Position numbers and translations under genes: made by a program. From positions 191,839,449 through 191,903,448 of the forward strand of contig JAKSZU010000006.1 in assembly GCA_026018925.1 (NCBI GenBank): a stretch of DNA of 64,000 bases, read 5' to 3'. The notes under the pieces are model-generated. The model saw nothing but the letters and a program-made list of their open reading frames with translations. It was not told the DNA's origin and did no database searches. Shown piece by piece: positions 1 through 12,327 of the stretch. The stretch comes from Tupaia tana. Its lineage: Eukaryota > Chordata > Mammalia > Scandentia > Tupaiidae. Numbering within the stretch: the first letter of the stretch is position 1; each line of letters begins with the position of its first letter.

Positions 1-92
1 CTTTCTCACTTTCTCTCTTTCTCGCTCACTCACTCCATCCCTCTCTGGTCAAATTAAAAAATAAATAAATAAATAAAGTTAAATAAAATGAA
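1..92 (+). mobile_element. Short-form tRNA SINE, 3' part (window edge)
   Basis: The sequence opens inside the CT-rich segment of a short-form SINE (CTTTCTCACTTTCTCTC, then CTCTGGTCAAATTAAAA) and ends in an AAAT-rich tail. The tRNA-related head lies outside the window. Confidence 0.75.
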
Positions 93-135
93 TCTTATAA
101 AAAATGTGGACTAAAACTACAAATTTTGTTAAATA

Positions 136-395
136 AGGACCAGTAGGTGGTGTAATAGTTATGTCACGGAACTTCCACATGGTTGCTGCAGTTTGAGTGT
201 TGGACCTGTTGGCTTGAAACTCACACCAGGCATGTGTACATGTGTGCCCCCAATCCCTAGAGAATGGAGGAGAAGGGGTGGCTACATGGTCACCTCTTCC
301 CCCACCCCCGCAGGAGGTGATTTCTCACTTTCTCTCTGTCGCTGTCTTTCCCGTAAGTGCACATGCCATATAGCAAAACTCTCTCTCTAAAAAAA
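136..395 (+). mobile_element. Long-form tRNA SINE, old copy
   Basis: It starts GGACCAGTAGGTGG, carries the family body (GAATGGAGGAGAAGGGG) and ends with the CATATAGCAAAACTCTCTC end motif. Most CpG positions have decayed, so it is an older copy. A T-rich run follows directly at 396-422. Confidence 0.85.
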
Positions 396-550
396 GTTTT
401 GTGTTTTTTTTTTTTTTTTTTTTGGTGAATAAATTTAGATTTTAGAAATAGGATCCAGGTTAGGGATTTTACTTCATGACTCATCAGTGCTTAGGTTGAA
501 GGTAAAGCAATCTGAAAAGTTAATTTAAATAAAAGAGAAGAGGTAATCAT

Positions 551-905
551 TAATCTGTTATTCTGTTACTAACAGAAATACCTGAGGCTATGTGATTTAT
601 AAAGAATAGAGGTTTACCTGACTCATGATGCTTTTGGCTGGAAAGTCTAAAGGTGCAAAACTGGCCTCAGACTGGCATCAGGCTGGCATCAGATTGGCTA
701 CAACGTGGATATAGAAATGGAAAAGATGGCGCATCTGCTCAGAGAAACCACGGTCCATGTTCCATGTCAATGTCTCTCTTCTCATTTCTCCTCTTTATAA
801 ACCCACTAGCACTCACTAATCGAGGCCCTCACCCTAATCTCCTCCCAAAAGCTCCACTCTTCAATACAATAATTAAATTAAACTTTGCCCTCTTGAAAAC
901 ATTAC
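551..905 (-). mobile_element. MaLR (ERVL-type) solo LTR, old
   Basis: Read on the minus strand this resembles MST/MLT-type MaLR LTRs. The window shows the reversed 3' end (TACCTGAGGCTATGTGATTT, ATAAAGAATAGAGG) followed by the interior of the LTR. It is ancient and degraded. No internal sequence is visible next to it. Confidence 0.6.
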
Positions 906-1275
906 GATAGCTTAGCATACAGATTTTCTGGGGGTATCTTTAAGCTAAGCAGAAAGGAAGATCTCCAGGGCAATCTTAGCATCTGGAGGTCAAAGAAGTG
1001 AGGAAACACCAGCAAATAGGATTGAGAACAGCCTAGGAGGAAAGAGGAAAAATAGAAGTTAGTGAGAATCAAGTAAGAAATGTGTTTCAAAGAATTGGAA
1101 GAGATATTTTCTTCAAATATTTCAGACAATATATGGGTTATATGCAATGATTTTGGTAAAAAGAGCTTTGGTGGAGTGTGAGATAAAGAATGCTATAAAT
1201 AGAGAAAGAGAAGAAGAAAGGAGAGCATGAACATCGATCACTCTATTCAGGAATTTTAAAAATTATAGACTTTAG
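906..1275. other. Unassigned, AT-rich
   Basis: No repeat family or coding signal recognised. Confidence 0.4.
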
Positions 1276-2620
1276 TTTTTTAGAAAAGATTTTATTTATA
1301 GAAAAAAATGAGCAGGAAGTACAATGTTTCCGTATTACCATCTCAAACCCCAATCACTACTCTCTTTCCACAATTTCTCAATTATTAACATCTTGCATTA
1401 GTATAGAATGTATACTAGCACTGATGAGTTAATATTTATACTTTATTAACTAAAGTTCACACTTTACATTAGGGTTCACTCTATGTTATACTTTCTATGA
1501 GTTACTTTCGGTTTTGTTCTATTTATTTGTTTGGTTTTTGTTTTTGCTATAGGGTGCATATACTCACCAGAAAGAAAGTGAGAAATTACCCCCTGGGTGA
1601 TGGCCATACTGCAATCCCTTCTCTTCTATTCTTTTCTTGAGACTGGCACACACACTAACATTCCCTGACAGTTTTCCAAGCCACTGGGTCCAGGTTTCAA
1701 ACTTTCAGTTGGCCATCTGGGATTCAACAGCCTTAACCATCATATTTTCACCTGGCCTTCTGTGGGTTTTGATAAAACTATAATAATCTGTACCCACTAT
1801 AGCAACATAATACAGAATAGTTTTGGTGCCATTAAAATACCATGTTCTGTCTAGCTGATTCCTTCTGCTGATCCTCTGAAAAAAATCACGGATTATTTTT
1901 CTACTGTGTTCACAGTTTTGCCTTTTCAGTAATGTCATAGAGTTGGAATCATATACTATATATGCTTCTTCAGATAGGTTTCTTTCACTTAGCATTTAAG
2001 GTTCTTTAATGTCTTTTGAGGTTTAATAGATAATCTTTTATCACTGAATAATGTTCAATCATATGGATTCAATTTATTCATTCATTCTCCTATTAAAGAA
2101 CATTTTGGTTGCTTCCAACTTCCGGCAATTATGACTAAGGATGTTTAAACATTTATGTTTAGATTAAGCAAACACCTAGAAGTGCAATTGCTAGATCATA
2201 TAAAAATATGTTTCATTTTGTACAAAAATGCCAAACTACTTTCCAAACTATCATTTTTTACCAGCAATAAATGAAAGTTCCTGATGACTCACACCATCAC
2301 CGTCATTTGGTTGCCAATATTTTGAATTCTAGCTATTCTATTAGGTAGAATTTGTCATCTTTTGTTCATTGCCTTGTTTACTATAAATTTATAGAAAGTG
2401 TTGAGATTAGATAGTATCACTCCTCTGACTTTATTCTTCTTTAATATTGTGTTGTTTATTAAAGGTACTTAGCTTCTTCATGTAAACTTTAGAATCAGTT
2501 TGTCCGTATCCACAAAATAACTTGCTGGGGGTTTCTCCTATATTTTAGTTTAAAAAAAAGTCATAGTTCCTCCTTTTGTTTCTTAGAAACAAAACCTTTG
2601 ACTATAAAGTTAAAATGATA
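1276..2620 (-). mobile_element. Old L1M 3' end, interrupted
   Basis: Reversed LINE-1 3' UTR and ORF2 tail. Recognisable stretches are TTACATTAGGGTTCACTCT near 1467, GTTTTGCCTTTTCAGTAATG near 1913 and TAGAATCAGTTTGTCCGTAT near 2490. The matches jump from the far C-terminal part of ORF2 to an upstream part near 2385, so an internal stretch has been lost. A SINE at 1530-1768 splits it. It predates the SINE expansion. Confidence 0.75.
1530..1768 (-). mobile_element. Long-form tRNA SINE inside L1M
   Basis: Reversed copy. The end motif TTTTTGCTATAGGGTGCATA is at its left, the body CAATCCCTTCTCTTCTATTC lies in the middle, and a decayed tRNA head lies at its right. L1M sequence resumes on both sides. 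Confidence 0.8.
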
Positions 2621-2738
2621 TTGTCACTTTTGTAATTAATAATTTTGGAAAGATACTTTTTTATTCTACTTTGTTATATATATTTAAAAATAAAACAATG
2701 TATACATTAGTAAGATTAAAAAATTTAACTATTATACA

Positions 2739-2895
2739 AGGGGGGCTTGAAACTCTTGGGGAAAATCAAATTAAAGTGCATGTTTACATTGGTTAAAATT
2801 TTTAAATCCATAAGTTTAATGCATAATTAAATTAACAGAAATACACAATTTGTTCATAATATGCATTTTTCATGAACTCTTTGGCATGCCCTTAT
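2739..2895. mobile_element. Mariner-type MITE (Hsmar2/MADE2-like), degraded
   Basis: The left end GGGGGGCTTGAAACTCTTGG and the right end TTTTTCATGAACTCTTTGGC are imperfect inverted repeats. They match the TTCAAAAAGTTCATGGAAAA type of terminal repeat that I associate with the second ancient mammalian mariner. No transposase remains. A better copy lies at 36819-36948. Confidence 0.5.
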
Positions 2896-3233
2896 ACACA
2901 TACTTGATCTAGCTATTTACTTTGTAATCAAATAAAAGTAGTGTGAATAAAAAAAATGGAGAATGCTATTAAAAGAAACAAATATTTTGGAAAATATTAG
3001 CTTCTGTGTGAGGAGATATGTCAAGTGCCACAGATATCTTGCTTTGAAATCTTTAAATATGATATTAAAATGCTAATGAGAAGAAAAAATAAAACTAAGT
3101 TTCAAAATCTGTCAGAAAAGAGGTATCAGACATTATCAGGCTTCAGATAATTTTTTATATGCAATAGACAACATTTAAACCTCAGCACTTAGGCAGACTA
3201 AATTTTCTGTGGCTAACTTATTAATCTAGGTTT
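2896..3233. other. Unassigned, AT-rich
   Basis: Nothing recognised. No coding signal. Confidence 0.4.
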
Positions 3234-3246
3234 TCATTATTTATCT

Positions 3247-3520
3247 TTTTTTTTTTTTTTTTTTTTTGGAGAGGTTTTCGCTATAGGGCGCATGCGCTCA
3301 CCGGACAGACAGAGAGAGACATAGAGACAGAAAGCGAGAAATCACCCCCCAGGGGGGATGGTCACACCGCAATCCCTTCTCCTCTATTCTCCTCTCGGGA
3401 TCTTGGGCATGCACACACACACGCCCGGCATGAGTTTTAAGTCACCGGGTCCGGGACGCGAACCGCAGTCGACTACGTGGGAGTCCAACTACATAGCCAT
3501 TACGCTAACTACTGGTTCCC
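3247..3520 (-). mobile_element. Long-form tRNA SINE, young, with TSD
   Basis: Reversed, CpG-rich copy (GGGCGCATGCGCTCACCGG, CCGGGTCCGGGACGCGAACC). A perfect 13-bp target-site duplication TCATTATTTATCT flanks it at 3234-3246 and 3521-3533. This is one of the least decayed copies in the window. Confidence 0.95.
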
Positions 3521-3533
3521 TCATTATTTATCT

Positions 3534-4486
3534 AAAAAAGCCTCATGAAAGCAATTTGTACTGATAGCTCATTGGCTAAGATAGGAAAATGTTAAAACCA
3601 TTATAATTATTTAGCAGCAGAAAAATTAGTAGAATCACTTCTATGAAATAGAAATTAATCAAATCTGGGGCTGTGTCCACAAAATGAAAAAAGATGATTA
3701 TCTGTAGTCACTCCAACCAACTGTATAGTTTCCAGACTCAAAATCAGTTACACTGAACTTTTTTTTAAATTCACTCTCTAAAATATTTAACCTATTGACT
3801 AATTTTGCTGGTATTTTTTTGAGAATACACATGGCTTTACTCACTTCTCTTCTTGGCAGAATATGTAGGAAGAGAAGATAGTGTTTGGATTTGGAAGAAT
3901 CCAAACTTTTGACTTTTCAGAGGCTACATGAAATTGGTTACAATTTCTACTGTCTCAGAAAATGTTTTTTTTTTTTTCAAATTGAAAAATGCAAAGTAAT
4001 ATTCTTATCTCAAGAAGTTTTCTGTAAAAATCAAATTAGGTGAACATAAGAAAGTGCTTACTAAACATAAGTATTACTATTTTACCATTTTAATTTCAAT
4101 TCTAGCGAGGATCATCATTATATTATGTATAAGTTGCTACATTTTCACAACCAATCTCTCTCACTTTCTAACCTATCATGCTTACAAATAAAAATAGTTT
4201 TTCTAAACAATGTACATAATATAGCATAAATATTGAGAAATAAATAAATCTGAGAGTAAGTGTATCACTAAGTTAACAATCATCTCTGTATGAGAGAATA
4301 TCTTCATTTGCATTTTATTCTTTGTACTTTTGATACTTTTAAAAAAATCTGCAGTGCATATCCATTCATCTTATCAACAAAAAAATACACTCATATTTAT
4401 TTGAAAAAAAATTACCATTTTAAAATGCCTGTCATTTTTGCCAAATGATTTTCATGGTGAATCAAAATGTCTAAATATTAAAAAAT
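3534..4486. other. Unassigned, AT-rich
   Basis: Low-GC sequence with short A and T runs. The 68-codon minus-strand frame at 3698-3904 has no family resemblance that I recognise. Confidence 0.4.
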
Positions 4487-4662
4487 CAAGGGCCGATGCA
4501 GAAGGTGATATGGTGGTTGAGGCACTATACTTCCTCATGGTCTACTCTGGTTTGAGTCCTGGACCTGGTAGCTTGCTTTCTTTCTCTCTCTCTCTCTCAC
4601 TCTCTATTTGTCCCTTTCTGGCTAAATAATAATAATAATGATAAACAAAATTAAATAAGTAA
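4487..4662 (+). mobile_element. Short-form tRNA SINE
   Basis: The tRNA head (GGTGATATGGTGGTTGAGGC, box B TTTGAGTCCTGG) is followed directly by GGTAGCTTGCTTTCTTTCTC and a TCTCTC tract, without the central body of the long form. The tail is (AAT)n-rich. Confidence 0.8.
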
Positions 4663-5840
4663 TTATTTAAGAAAAAAAGAATAACCAACTATTGAGTTGA
4701 TTTTAAATACATGCCCTTAACTCGTTTTAAGTTACAGTGAAACAAAACAGAACTTTGCTTTCAAAAATGCAATACAGGCATGTTGAAGATTTAGATGAGT
4801 TAATAGAAGTTAATATATTACTCACTAGTGTTAACCTCTATGATATATAGTCTCTCTCTAAATATAGAATGTAAAAATCATTCTGCTTAATAAGCCATTT
4901 AAAGAGTAAAACGAGTGTTTTATATATAGCCTTTGTTCCAGGTATTATATTACCTGTTCAAAGAACACCTTTGTTAAATAATATGGACTTAGAATCATGG
5001 AGATATAAAACAGATTGTTGAACACTCTAATGGTGCCAGTCTATCTTGGCGATGGTGGTCCTAATAGTGTCATCTGTCAGCAGCTCTTCCCTTTTCCTCT
5101 GCCACTGAATAAGCACATCCAGAGTCAAGCCAAAAACCAAGATGCAATATTAGACACCATCTGTGTTGCATATCTGATTTCATTCCAAATAGTTCTCAAG
5201 CCAATCATGGAGCCGAGTGAAGAATTAGATTGTGATCAGGGTGAGGAATGAAAGAGAGATAAAGCTGGAAGATCAGCATTGAGCTTCCAACACAAACGAG
5301 GTGGTTTGCCCATTTTGCAAATTTCATTGTGGAAAAAAAAGAGCTTCCAGACCTAGAAAATTATAAATTATAACATGTTCAGAGATTAAAGAAGAAAACA
5401 ACACATGCATGTGTATGTTTACACATATACATATACTCTATAGAAGTGATTTTGTTTACAAAATTGTCTACTTATTTCTTTGTTTAAATTTATTTTATAC
5501 ATTCAATCTCTTACATTTAAAGGAAAGGATCTTTACAATTATTTTGCAAAATATCTGGCAATTCATTTTTAAAAATTAAGAGTGTGAGCATATATGTGAA
5601 AATTTAATTCTAAAATACTTATGTCTCAAAATATTTAATCACAGCAGGCAAACAAGAATCCATGTATAGAACTGTGTCCTAGTGATAGATCTTTGCTCCA
5701 TAACTGAGCCGATATTGATCCATCTGCAAAGCTCATAAACTAGTCATTTGCTTGATTAGGAATAGGTTGTAAAGAAGATGTCGTATTATCATTCTTTTTT
5801 TTTTTTTATGCTCATTGCCAGTTTTAGGGTTTTTACTGGT
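4663..5840. other. Unassigned
   Basis: The stretch at 5015-5280 is more complex and GC-richer than its flanks and holds a 78-codon plus-strand frame. I recognise no protein or repeat in it. Confidence 0.4.
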
Positions 5841-5854
5841 CATTTTTATCTTTT

Positions 5855-6045
5855 TTTAAATATTTATTTATTTTTATTTATTTATTCATTCATTTATTTT
5901 CATTTGACCAGAGAGAGACACACAGAGAGAGAGAGAGAGAAGAGAGAGAAAGTGAGACAGCAAGCCACCAGGTCCAGGATTCAAACTGTGGTTGGCTATG
6001 TGGGAGTGTCCAGCACCTTAACCACCACGCCACCTGCTGGTCCCC
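5855..6045 (-). mobile_element. Short-form tRNA SINE with TSD
   Basis: Reversed copy with an AAAT-type tail at the left (ATTTATTTATTTTTATTTAT), GACCAGAGAGAGACACAC, and a head ending CACCACGCCACCTGCTGG. The 14-bp duplication CATTTTTATCTTTT lies at 5841-5854 and 6046-6059. Confidence 0.92.
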
Positions 6046-6059
6046 CATTTTTATCTTTT

Positions 6060-7143
6060 ATCTTCATGTTTTTCTTTTTTTCTTTCCAACGTATTTTGAA
6101 CTGTGTTCTTGATTAATGTTGGGTGACTGGGAGCAATAATATGGCACAGAGATAGATAAATGCTTGCAAATTTAAAATATTAACTTATTATAGTTATAAT
6201 TATTTTATGTTTAATAGATTTTATTTCTATGAAAGAAGGAATAAAAGACAAAGAAATGTTCACTTAAAACACCAAGGAACCACAGCATTTTGGAGTTTAA
6301 AAAATTATTTCCATAGGCCTATACTACCCACTGAAGTATACTGAACACTGTATATCAGTATCCAAAGTGTTGGAATCATTTAGGTAAGCTCACTAATGTA
6401 TTCCAACATTAATGCAGGGGAAAAAAAGGCAAGTATAGAAGATGTTCTACCAATTCTTTTCACTCATGATTGCCAAATTTTACAGATGTAAATATTTTTA
6501 TCATAAAAATGCATCCAATTTGAGATGAAAACAATTTTTAAATTGACAGGAAAATAAAGATTGCTTTCATGTAAAAATTATCATAATGTCTTTTCAAAGC
6601 ACACAGCATTTATAAAGGTTGTTAAACAGCATTTAACAAGATATGATCATTTATTCAAAATAAGTTCAAAGGCAGATGTTCTAGAGATATTTGTTTTCAT
6701 TGTTTGCTTACTTACAATTTTTTTCCATAGTGATATTTTCTAGTTACTAACATACTACTTAAAAGAGAGGTACATTGTGTTTGAGAGCACAGATTGGTTC
6801 TAATATTTATCTTCCAAGTGACACATTTCTCTTACTAAAGAAATATTTTTTAAAAGAATGTAGTATGATAAATGCTTTGGCATGAGCCAAATATGTTCTA
6901 CATGTTGAGCGATCTATTTTAAATTAAATTATGCGAAACAAATAGATCTTAGAAAAACTATGTACTATGACAGTTGCTCTCTTACTAGTGAATCTAGAAA
7001 TAATGATTTTCATGTTTCAATACTTCAAAAATGTCTTAAAAGTATATTTTCACACTTTAATTTCAGATATATGAACTCAGAATTTATGACATTATATTTC
7101 TATTAATATAAAATCTCAGAGAAATTATCACAGTTTTGACTTT
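6060..7143. other. Unassigned, AT-rich
   Basis: Low-GC DNA without recognised repeats. The 60-codon frame at 6561 shows no family resemblance. Confidence 0.4.
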
Positions 7144-7157
7144 AAATACTACTCACT

Positions 7158-7414
7158 GGGACCAGCAGTTGGTGTAATCACTGTCGCTGGACTCCCATGT
7201 AGCTGACTGTGGTTTGAGTCCCGGACCCGGTTGCTTAAACTCACAATGGGCGCATGTGAGTGCATGCCCGAGATCCTCAGAGGAGAACGGAGGAGAAGGG
7301 ATTGTTGTGTGGCCATCCCTCCTTGGGGGTGATTTCTGGCTTCCTGTCTCTCTGTCTCTGTCTTTCTGGTGAACGCATGCGCCCTATAGCTAAAACCTCT
7401 CCAAAAAAAAAAAA
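7158..7414 (+). mobile_element. Long-form tRNA SINE with TSD
   Basis: Complete from GGGACCAGCAGTTGG to a pure A tail. The duplication AATACTACTCACT is seen on the left (ending 7157) and on the right (ending 7427). Confidence 0.93.
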
Positions 7415-7427
7415 AATACTACTCACT

Positions 7428-7904
7428 AAATACTGGTCATTGTCATTATTATTTTTTAAACAAATATACTTTCATCTAAATCACCATTTTCTTATATTAA
7501 ACATCCTAATATCTTAAAAGGGAATTAAAAGGGTCTTTAGGAATAAATACTTATTTCTTGGCATGAATTCTAACTCCTCACTAATTTTGCTTAAGGTTTT
7601 TAAAACCCAAAACTATTTTTTTTGTTTTAATCATTTGTTTCTGCTACACTTAGAATTGCTAAATCTTCTGCCCTTGTCTGAAGTCTAGACAACGCTCTTC
7701 AATTGTACTTGTATATTTATTTATTTCTGTTACTCATGATTTTAAATATAATTTAAAAGTACATGCAAACACATTAATAAGGAAAATTTTAAATGTATGT
7801 ATTATAAAAACTTGAACCATAAAAGCCAAAATGGCAGGAATAAATTGAAATTAGGAGAACATAAAATTCATTAAAAATAAAAGTTATTTCTTTCCCCTGA
7901 CCAG
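7428..7904. other. Unassigned, AT-rich
   Basis: Spacer between a SINE and the L1. Nothing recognised. Confidence 0.4.
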
Positions 7905-8208
7905 CAGGATTGATCAGACAGCAACAGGCTGTTGCCTGGGCTGGCCTGCCCCTCCTCTACCCCACAGATGGACACAATGAAAACCTACTTGCGTGCCAGC
8001 CCATTGCACCCTATGCAGCTCACAATTTCTCTGCCACCCATGTATTAAGCCTCCACTGCTCAGCCCTATTGCTTCAGGAATATAAAATTTGAAAGAGGAT
8101 ACAGCCATCTTATGACAATGAGATTCTGGAGAAACCATTTCCCATCCTCTTCCCCTCTAGAGGAGTTCCAGGAGAGAATCTATCTTCCTTTAAGCCAAAA
8201 TTCCTACT

Positions 8209-9560
8209 ATGGATTCTAGCTTCCCTCTCATGAAGAATAGAGAAAATGGCAGAGAGCCAAGACAAACAGTAAGAAACAGCTACAGAAACTTAAAAAAAAA
8301 AAGAATTCAAAAAGAAGATGTAATACCTCTCCAGATGCCTAAAAGTCAGAGCAGAATCCCCAAAAATATGAGAAAACTTGAAAATCTCTCTCCCCGAGTG
8401 AAGTTGAGTAGCACATCATCAACAACGAATAAAACATTAGATATCACAGAAATGTCAGAAGAATTCCAAATATTCATCACTTCTAAACTCAATGAGATGA
8501 AAGAGAAAACAACCAATTTCAAGAAGTGAGGAATTCATTCTTTTTTCCTTCATGACTTGAAGGAAGAATTCTTAAAAAGAATCAAACGGAACTTCTGGAG
8601 ATGGAAGACTATAATTCAGGAAATAAAAGTCTCTCTTGACAGTATTAACAGGGACCAGCAGTTAGCAAAAGGGCTATGTCACTGAACTCCCATGTAGTCA
8701 ACCAGGGTTCGAGTTCCAGATCCTGTGGCATAAACTCATGCTGTGAGTGTGTGTGTGCATGCCCAACATCCCGAGAGGAGAATGAAGGAGAAGGGATTGT
8801 GGCATGGCCATTCCTCCGGGGTGGGGGGGGGGGGGTGATTTCTTGCTTTCTGTCTATCTTTCTGGCAAGTGCACGTGCCTTATAAAAAAAAAAAATCCCC
8901 CCCCTAAAAAAAAAAGTATTAATAGCAGATTAGACCATGCAGATGATAGAGTTTCTGTTCTGGAAGACAAAGCCTCTGTCTTAGTCAAAACCACCAAAAA
9001 GAATCCAAAAATAAGAGAAATGAGGACAACATAGGGGAAATAATAGACACCATTAGACACCCAAATATTCAAATAATATCTAATCCAGAAGGTGAAGAAA
9101 ACAATAAAAGCATAGAAAATCTATTTCACAAAATACTTGCTGAAAAATTTTCAGAAACATTTTTACAGAAACATTTAGACATCCAGATTCAGGAAATACA
9201 AAGAATGCCATATAGAATCTACATAAGAAGATCCTCCCAAGGCATATGATAGTCAGACTGTTAAAAATCGAAAACAAAGACAGTATTCTAAAAATGGCAA
9301 GAGAGAAATATCAAGTTACTTTTGATTATCTTATCGTGCTAACATCAGAATTCTCAAATTGAACAATGAAAGCAAAGAAAGAATGGGAAAACATATTCAA
9401 ACTGCTAAAAGAAAAACAATTTAAACCAAGAATACTATCTGGCAAAATTATGTTTCCAATGGGAAGAAAAAATAATCCTCAGATAAACAAAAACTGAGTT
9501 TACCAAGACTAGATCACCTCTCCAAGAAGCACTGTAAGAAGTACTATATTAGGAAAAATA
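8209..9560 (+). pseudogene. L1 ORF1 remnant
   Basis: ORF1p is the RNA-binding coiled-coil protein of L1. The first open part has 106 codons from ATG at 8209 and is rich in Lys and Glu. Its KRIQKEDVIPLQM and SEEFQIFITSKLNEMKEK segments suit the start of the coiled coil. The frame closes at 8527. Later parts resemble the C-terminal domain region known from older mammalian L1s: ATAGAAAATCTATTTCACAA near 9112, then ATCAAGTTACTTTTGATTAT and CATATTCAAACTGCTAAAAG. A SINE interrupts it at 8651-8914. The start was chosen because the upstream GC-rich stretch is non-coding and fits a 5' UTR. Confidence 0.7.
8651..8914 (+). mobile_element. Long-form tRNA SINE inside L1 ORF1
   Basis: Starts GGGACCAGCAGTTAG. 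It contains a run of more than ten G near 8822 and ends in a C-interrupted A tail. The duplication AGTATTAA lies at 8641-8648 and 8915-8922, so it inserted into the L1. Confidence 0.9.
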
Positions 9561-9848
9561 AAAATAGACAAAAAGAATTAAAAGAACACAAACAAACAAA
9601 CAAAAAGGCTAACAAAATGAAAGGGATAAGTTTGCAAATATTGCTAATAATGTTGAATGCTAAAGTATTAAATTTTCCAATTAAAACATACCTACTGGCT
9701 GAATAGATAAAAAACAAAAAACAAAAAACAGGAAATCAGTGCATGCTGCTTACAAGAAATGTACCTCACTGATAAAGACATGCATAGACTAAAAGTGAAG
9801 GGCTGGAAAAAGATATTTCATGCAAATGGAAATCAAAAAGAAGTCTGG

Positions 9849-10114
9849 ATGGAACCAGCAGTTAGTGTAATGGCTATGTCGCTGGATTCCCACGTAGTCG
9901 ACCGCAGTTCGCGTCCCGGACCCGGTGGCTTAAAACTCACGCCGGGCATGTGTGCGTGCGTGCCCAAGATCCCGAAAGGAGAATGGAGGAGAAGGGATTG
10001 CGGCGTGACCATCCCCCCTGGGGGGTGACTTCTCGCTTTCTGTCTCTATGTCTCTCTCTGTCTGTCTGGCAAGCGCACGCACCCTATAGCAAAAATTTCT
10101 CAAAAAAAAAAAGA
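9849..10114 (+). mobile_element. Long-form tRNA SINE inside L1 ORF2, young
   Basis: CpG-rich copy (CCCACGTAGTCGACCGCAG, GTTCGCGTCCCGGACCCGG) with a TGTCTCTATGTCTCTC variant shared with the copy at 38213. The duplication AGAAGTCTGG flanks it. Confidence 0.93.
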
Positions 10115-12300
10115 AGAAGTCTGGAGTCATAAAACAGATATCAGACAAAGTAAGACTTTAAGACAAAAACTATAAGAAGATACAAAGAAGGATACTATAC
10201 AGTACTAAAAGGACTAATTCACCTAGAAGACATACTATTAGTTCCTTGGGAAAGTCATGATGTATTTTTTTGCAACAAGACTGTTTGGATAACCCAATGC
10301 TTATAAATATCCATGTACTCAACACTGGAACATCCAAATATGTGAAAGAAAGACTGATAGATCTATAGTGAGAAATAGACTGCAACACAATAATCATTGG
10401 GGACCTCAACACCCTATGAAATCCTCTGGATTGATCATCTGGACAAAAAAAAAATAAGCAAAGAAATACAGGATCTAAGTAATGCCATAAATTAAATTGG
10501 CTTGACAAGCCCTTTTAGAACTTTTCACCCAATAGTCACACTATACAAATTTTTCTCACTAGCACATGGAACATTTTTAAAGATCAAGCATGTAATAGCA
10601 TGCAAAACAAGTCTACAAATTCAAAGGTATAGAAAATATATCTAGCATCTTTTCCCACAATAATGGAATAAAATTTGAAATTAACTTCAGAAAGGATCCT
10701 TAAAAATATAAAAGTACATGGAATCTAAACAACCTAATTTAGAATGACTTCACAATCATTGAAGAAATTAAGATTGAAATGAAAGTTTCATTGAAATCAA
10801 TAATAATGAGCAGATGACTTTCCATAACCCATGGGACACAGTATCATCAGCCATAAGAGGGTAGTTCTTAGCAATTAAAGCTTACAATAAAAGAATTGAA
10901 ATGTGAAAAATAGACATCCTAACAACACATCTCAGGGAACTCGAAAAACAACAATTCCAGGAGAAAAAATATAATGATGATTAGAGCAGAAAAAAGAAAT
11001 AGAGAATAGAACTATACAGAAAATGTATGAAATCAAAAGCTGGTTCCTTGAGAAGATAAATGGAATTGATACACCAATAGCTAGGATTAACCAAGAACAG
11101 AGAAAGGAACCAGATACATAAAATCAGCAATGAAAAAATATTGCAACAGACATATCATAAATACAAAATATCATGAGAGAATACCACAAGCAATTATATG
11201 CCAACAAACAAGAAAATCTAGATGGGTTGGACAAATATCTGTACACAAATAATCTACCAATTTTGAATCAGGAAGACATAGAAATCCTGGCTAGACTGAT
11301 AAGCAGTAAGATTGAATCAGTAATATTCTTCCAACAAAGAAAACCACAAGTCCCAAGGATTTCATTTCTGAATTCTAAAAAAAAAAAAAATCCTAAAACG
11401 TAAAGCCAACTGATTTTTGACAAAAGGCACAAGAGAGAAAATCTCTACAGCAAATGGTGTTGAATAATCTGAATATCCACTTATCCACTTTCACAAAAAT
11501 GAAATGAACCCTTATTTCTCACTATTAACAAAAACCAGCTCAAAATGGATCAAAGATCTAAACATGAAACCTTGAACTATAAAACTACTGGTGGGAAACA
11601 CAGGGAAAACTCTTGGAGACACCAGAGTCAGCAAAGACTTCTTAAATTAAACCCCCAAAACATAAGCAATAATCCCAAAAAATAGACAAGTGGGATTACA
11701 TTGAGCTAAAAAGCCTTCCACAACGAAAGAAGCAATAATTAAAGTGAAGCGGCAACTCTCAGAGTGGGAGAATATATTTTCAAACTATGCCTCACATAAG
11801 GGACTGAAAACCAGAATATAAAGGAAACTCAAGCAGCTTACCTGCAGATAAATAAATAAACAATCCAATTTAAAAATGGACATATGAGCTGAGCAGGGAA
11901 CTCTCCAAGGCAGACATAAGAACAGCCAAAATTATGAAGAAATGCTCAACATCCCTTATCATGAAGGAAAGGCAAATCAAAACCATAATAAGATACTAGT
12001 TAATCCCAGTCAGAATGGCTAAGATTTAAAAAATGTGTAGAATAAGTGCTGATGAGGCTGTGGTAGAAAGGGAACCCTCCTACACTGCTGGTAGGAATGT
12101 AAATTAGTACAGTCACTGTGGAGAAAAATACGGAGGTTCCTCAAAACCCTATAAGTATCATACGACCCAGAAATTCCACTCAAGCACTCAGTCAGAAAAA
12201 CACTTGAACATCCATATCCATGTTTATTGCAGCATTATTCACAATTGCTAAGATTTGGAATCAACCCAAATGTCCAAGAACAGATAGACTGAAATACACA

Positions 12301-12327
12301 CCACACACACACACACACACACACACA
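12301..12327. repeat. (CA)n microsatellite in L1 ORF2
   Basis: About 13 CA units lying within the ORF2 C-terminal remnant. Confidence 0.95.

Noticed and set aside
1705-1995. 96-codon minus-strand frame
   Set aside because: It overlaps the SINE head and the 3' UTR of an old L1. Non-coding.
5015-5251. 78-codon plus-strand frame in a more complex stretch
   Set aside because: No recognisable protein, no splice or promoter context, and no second exon nearby. Left as unassigned.
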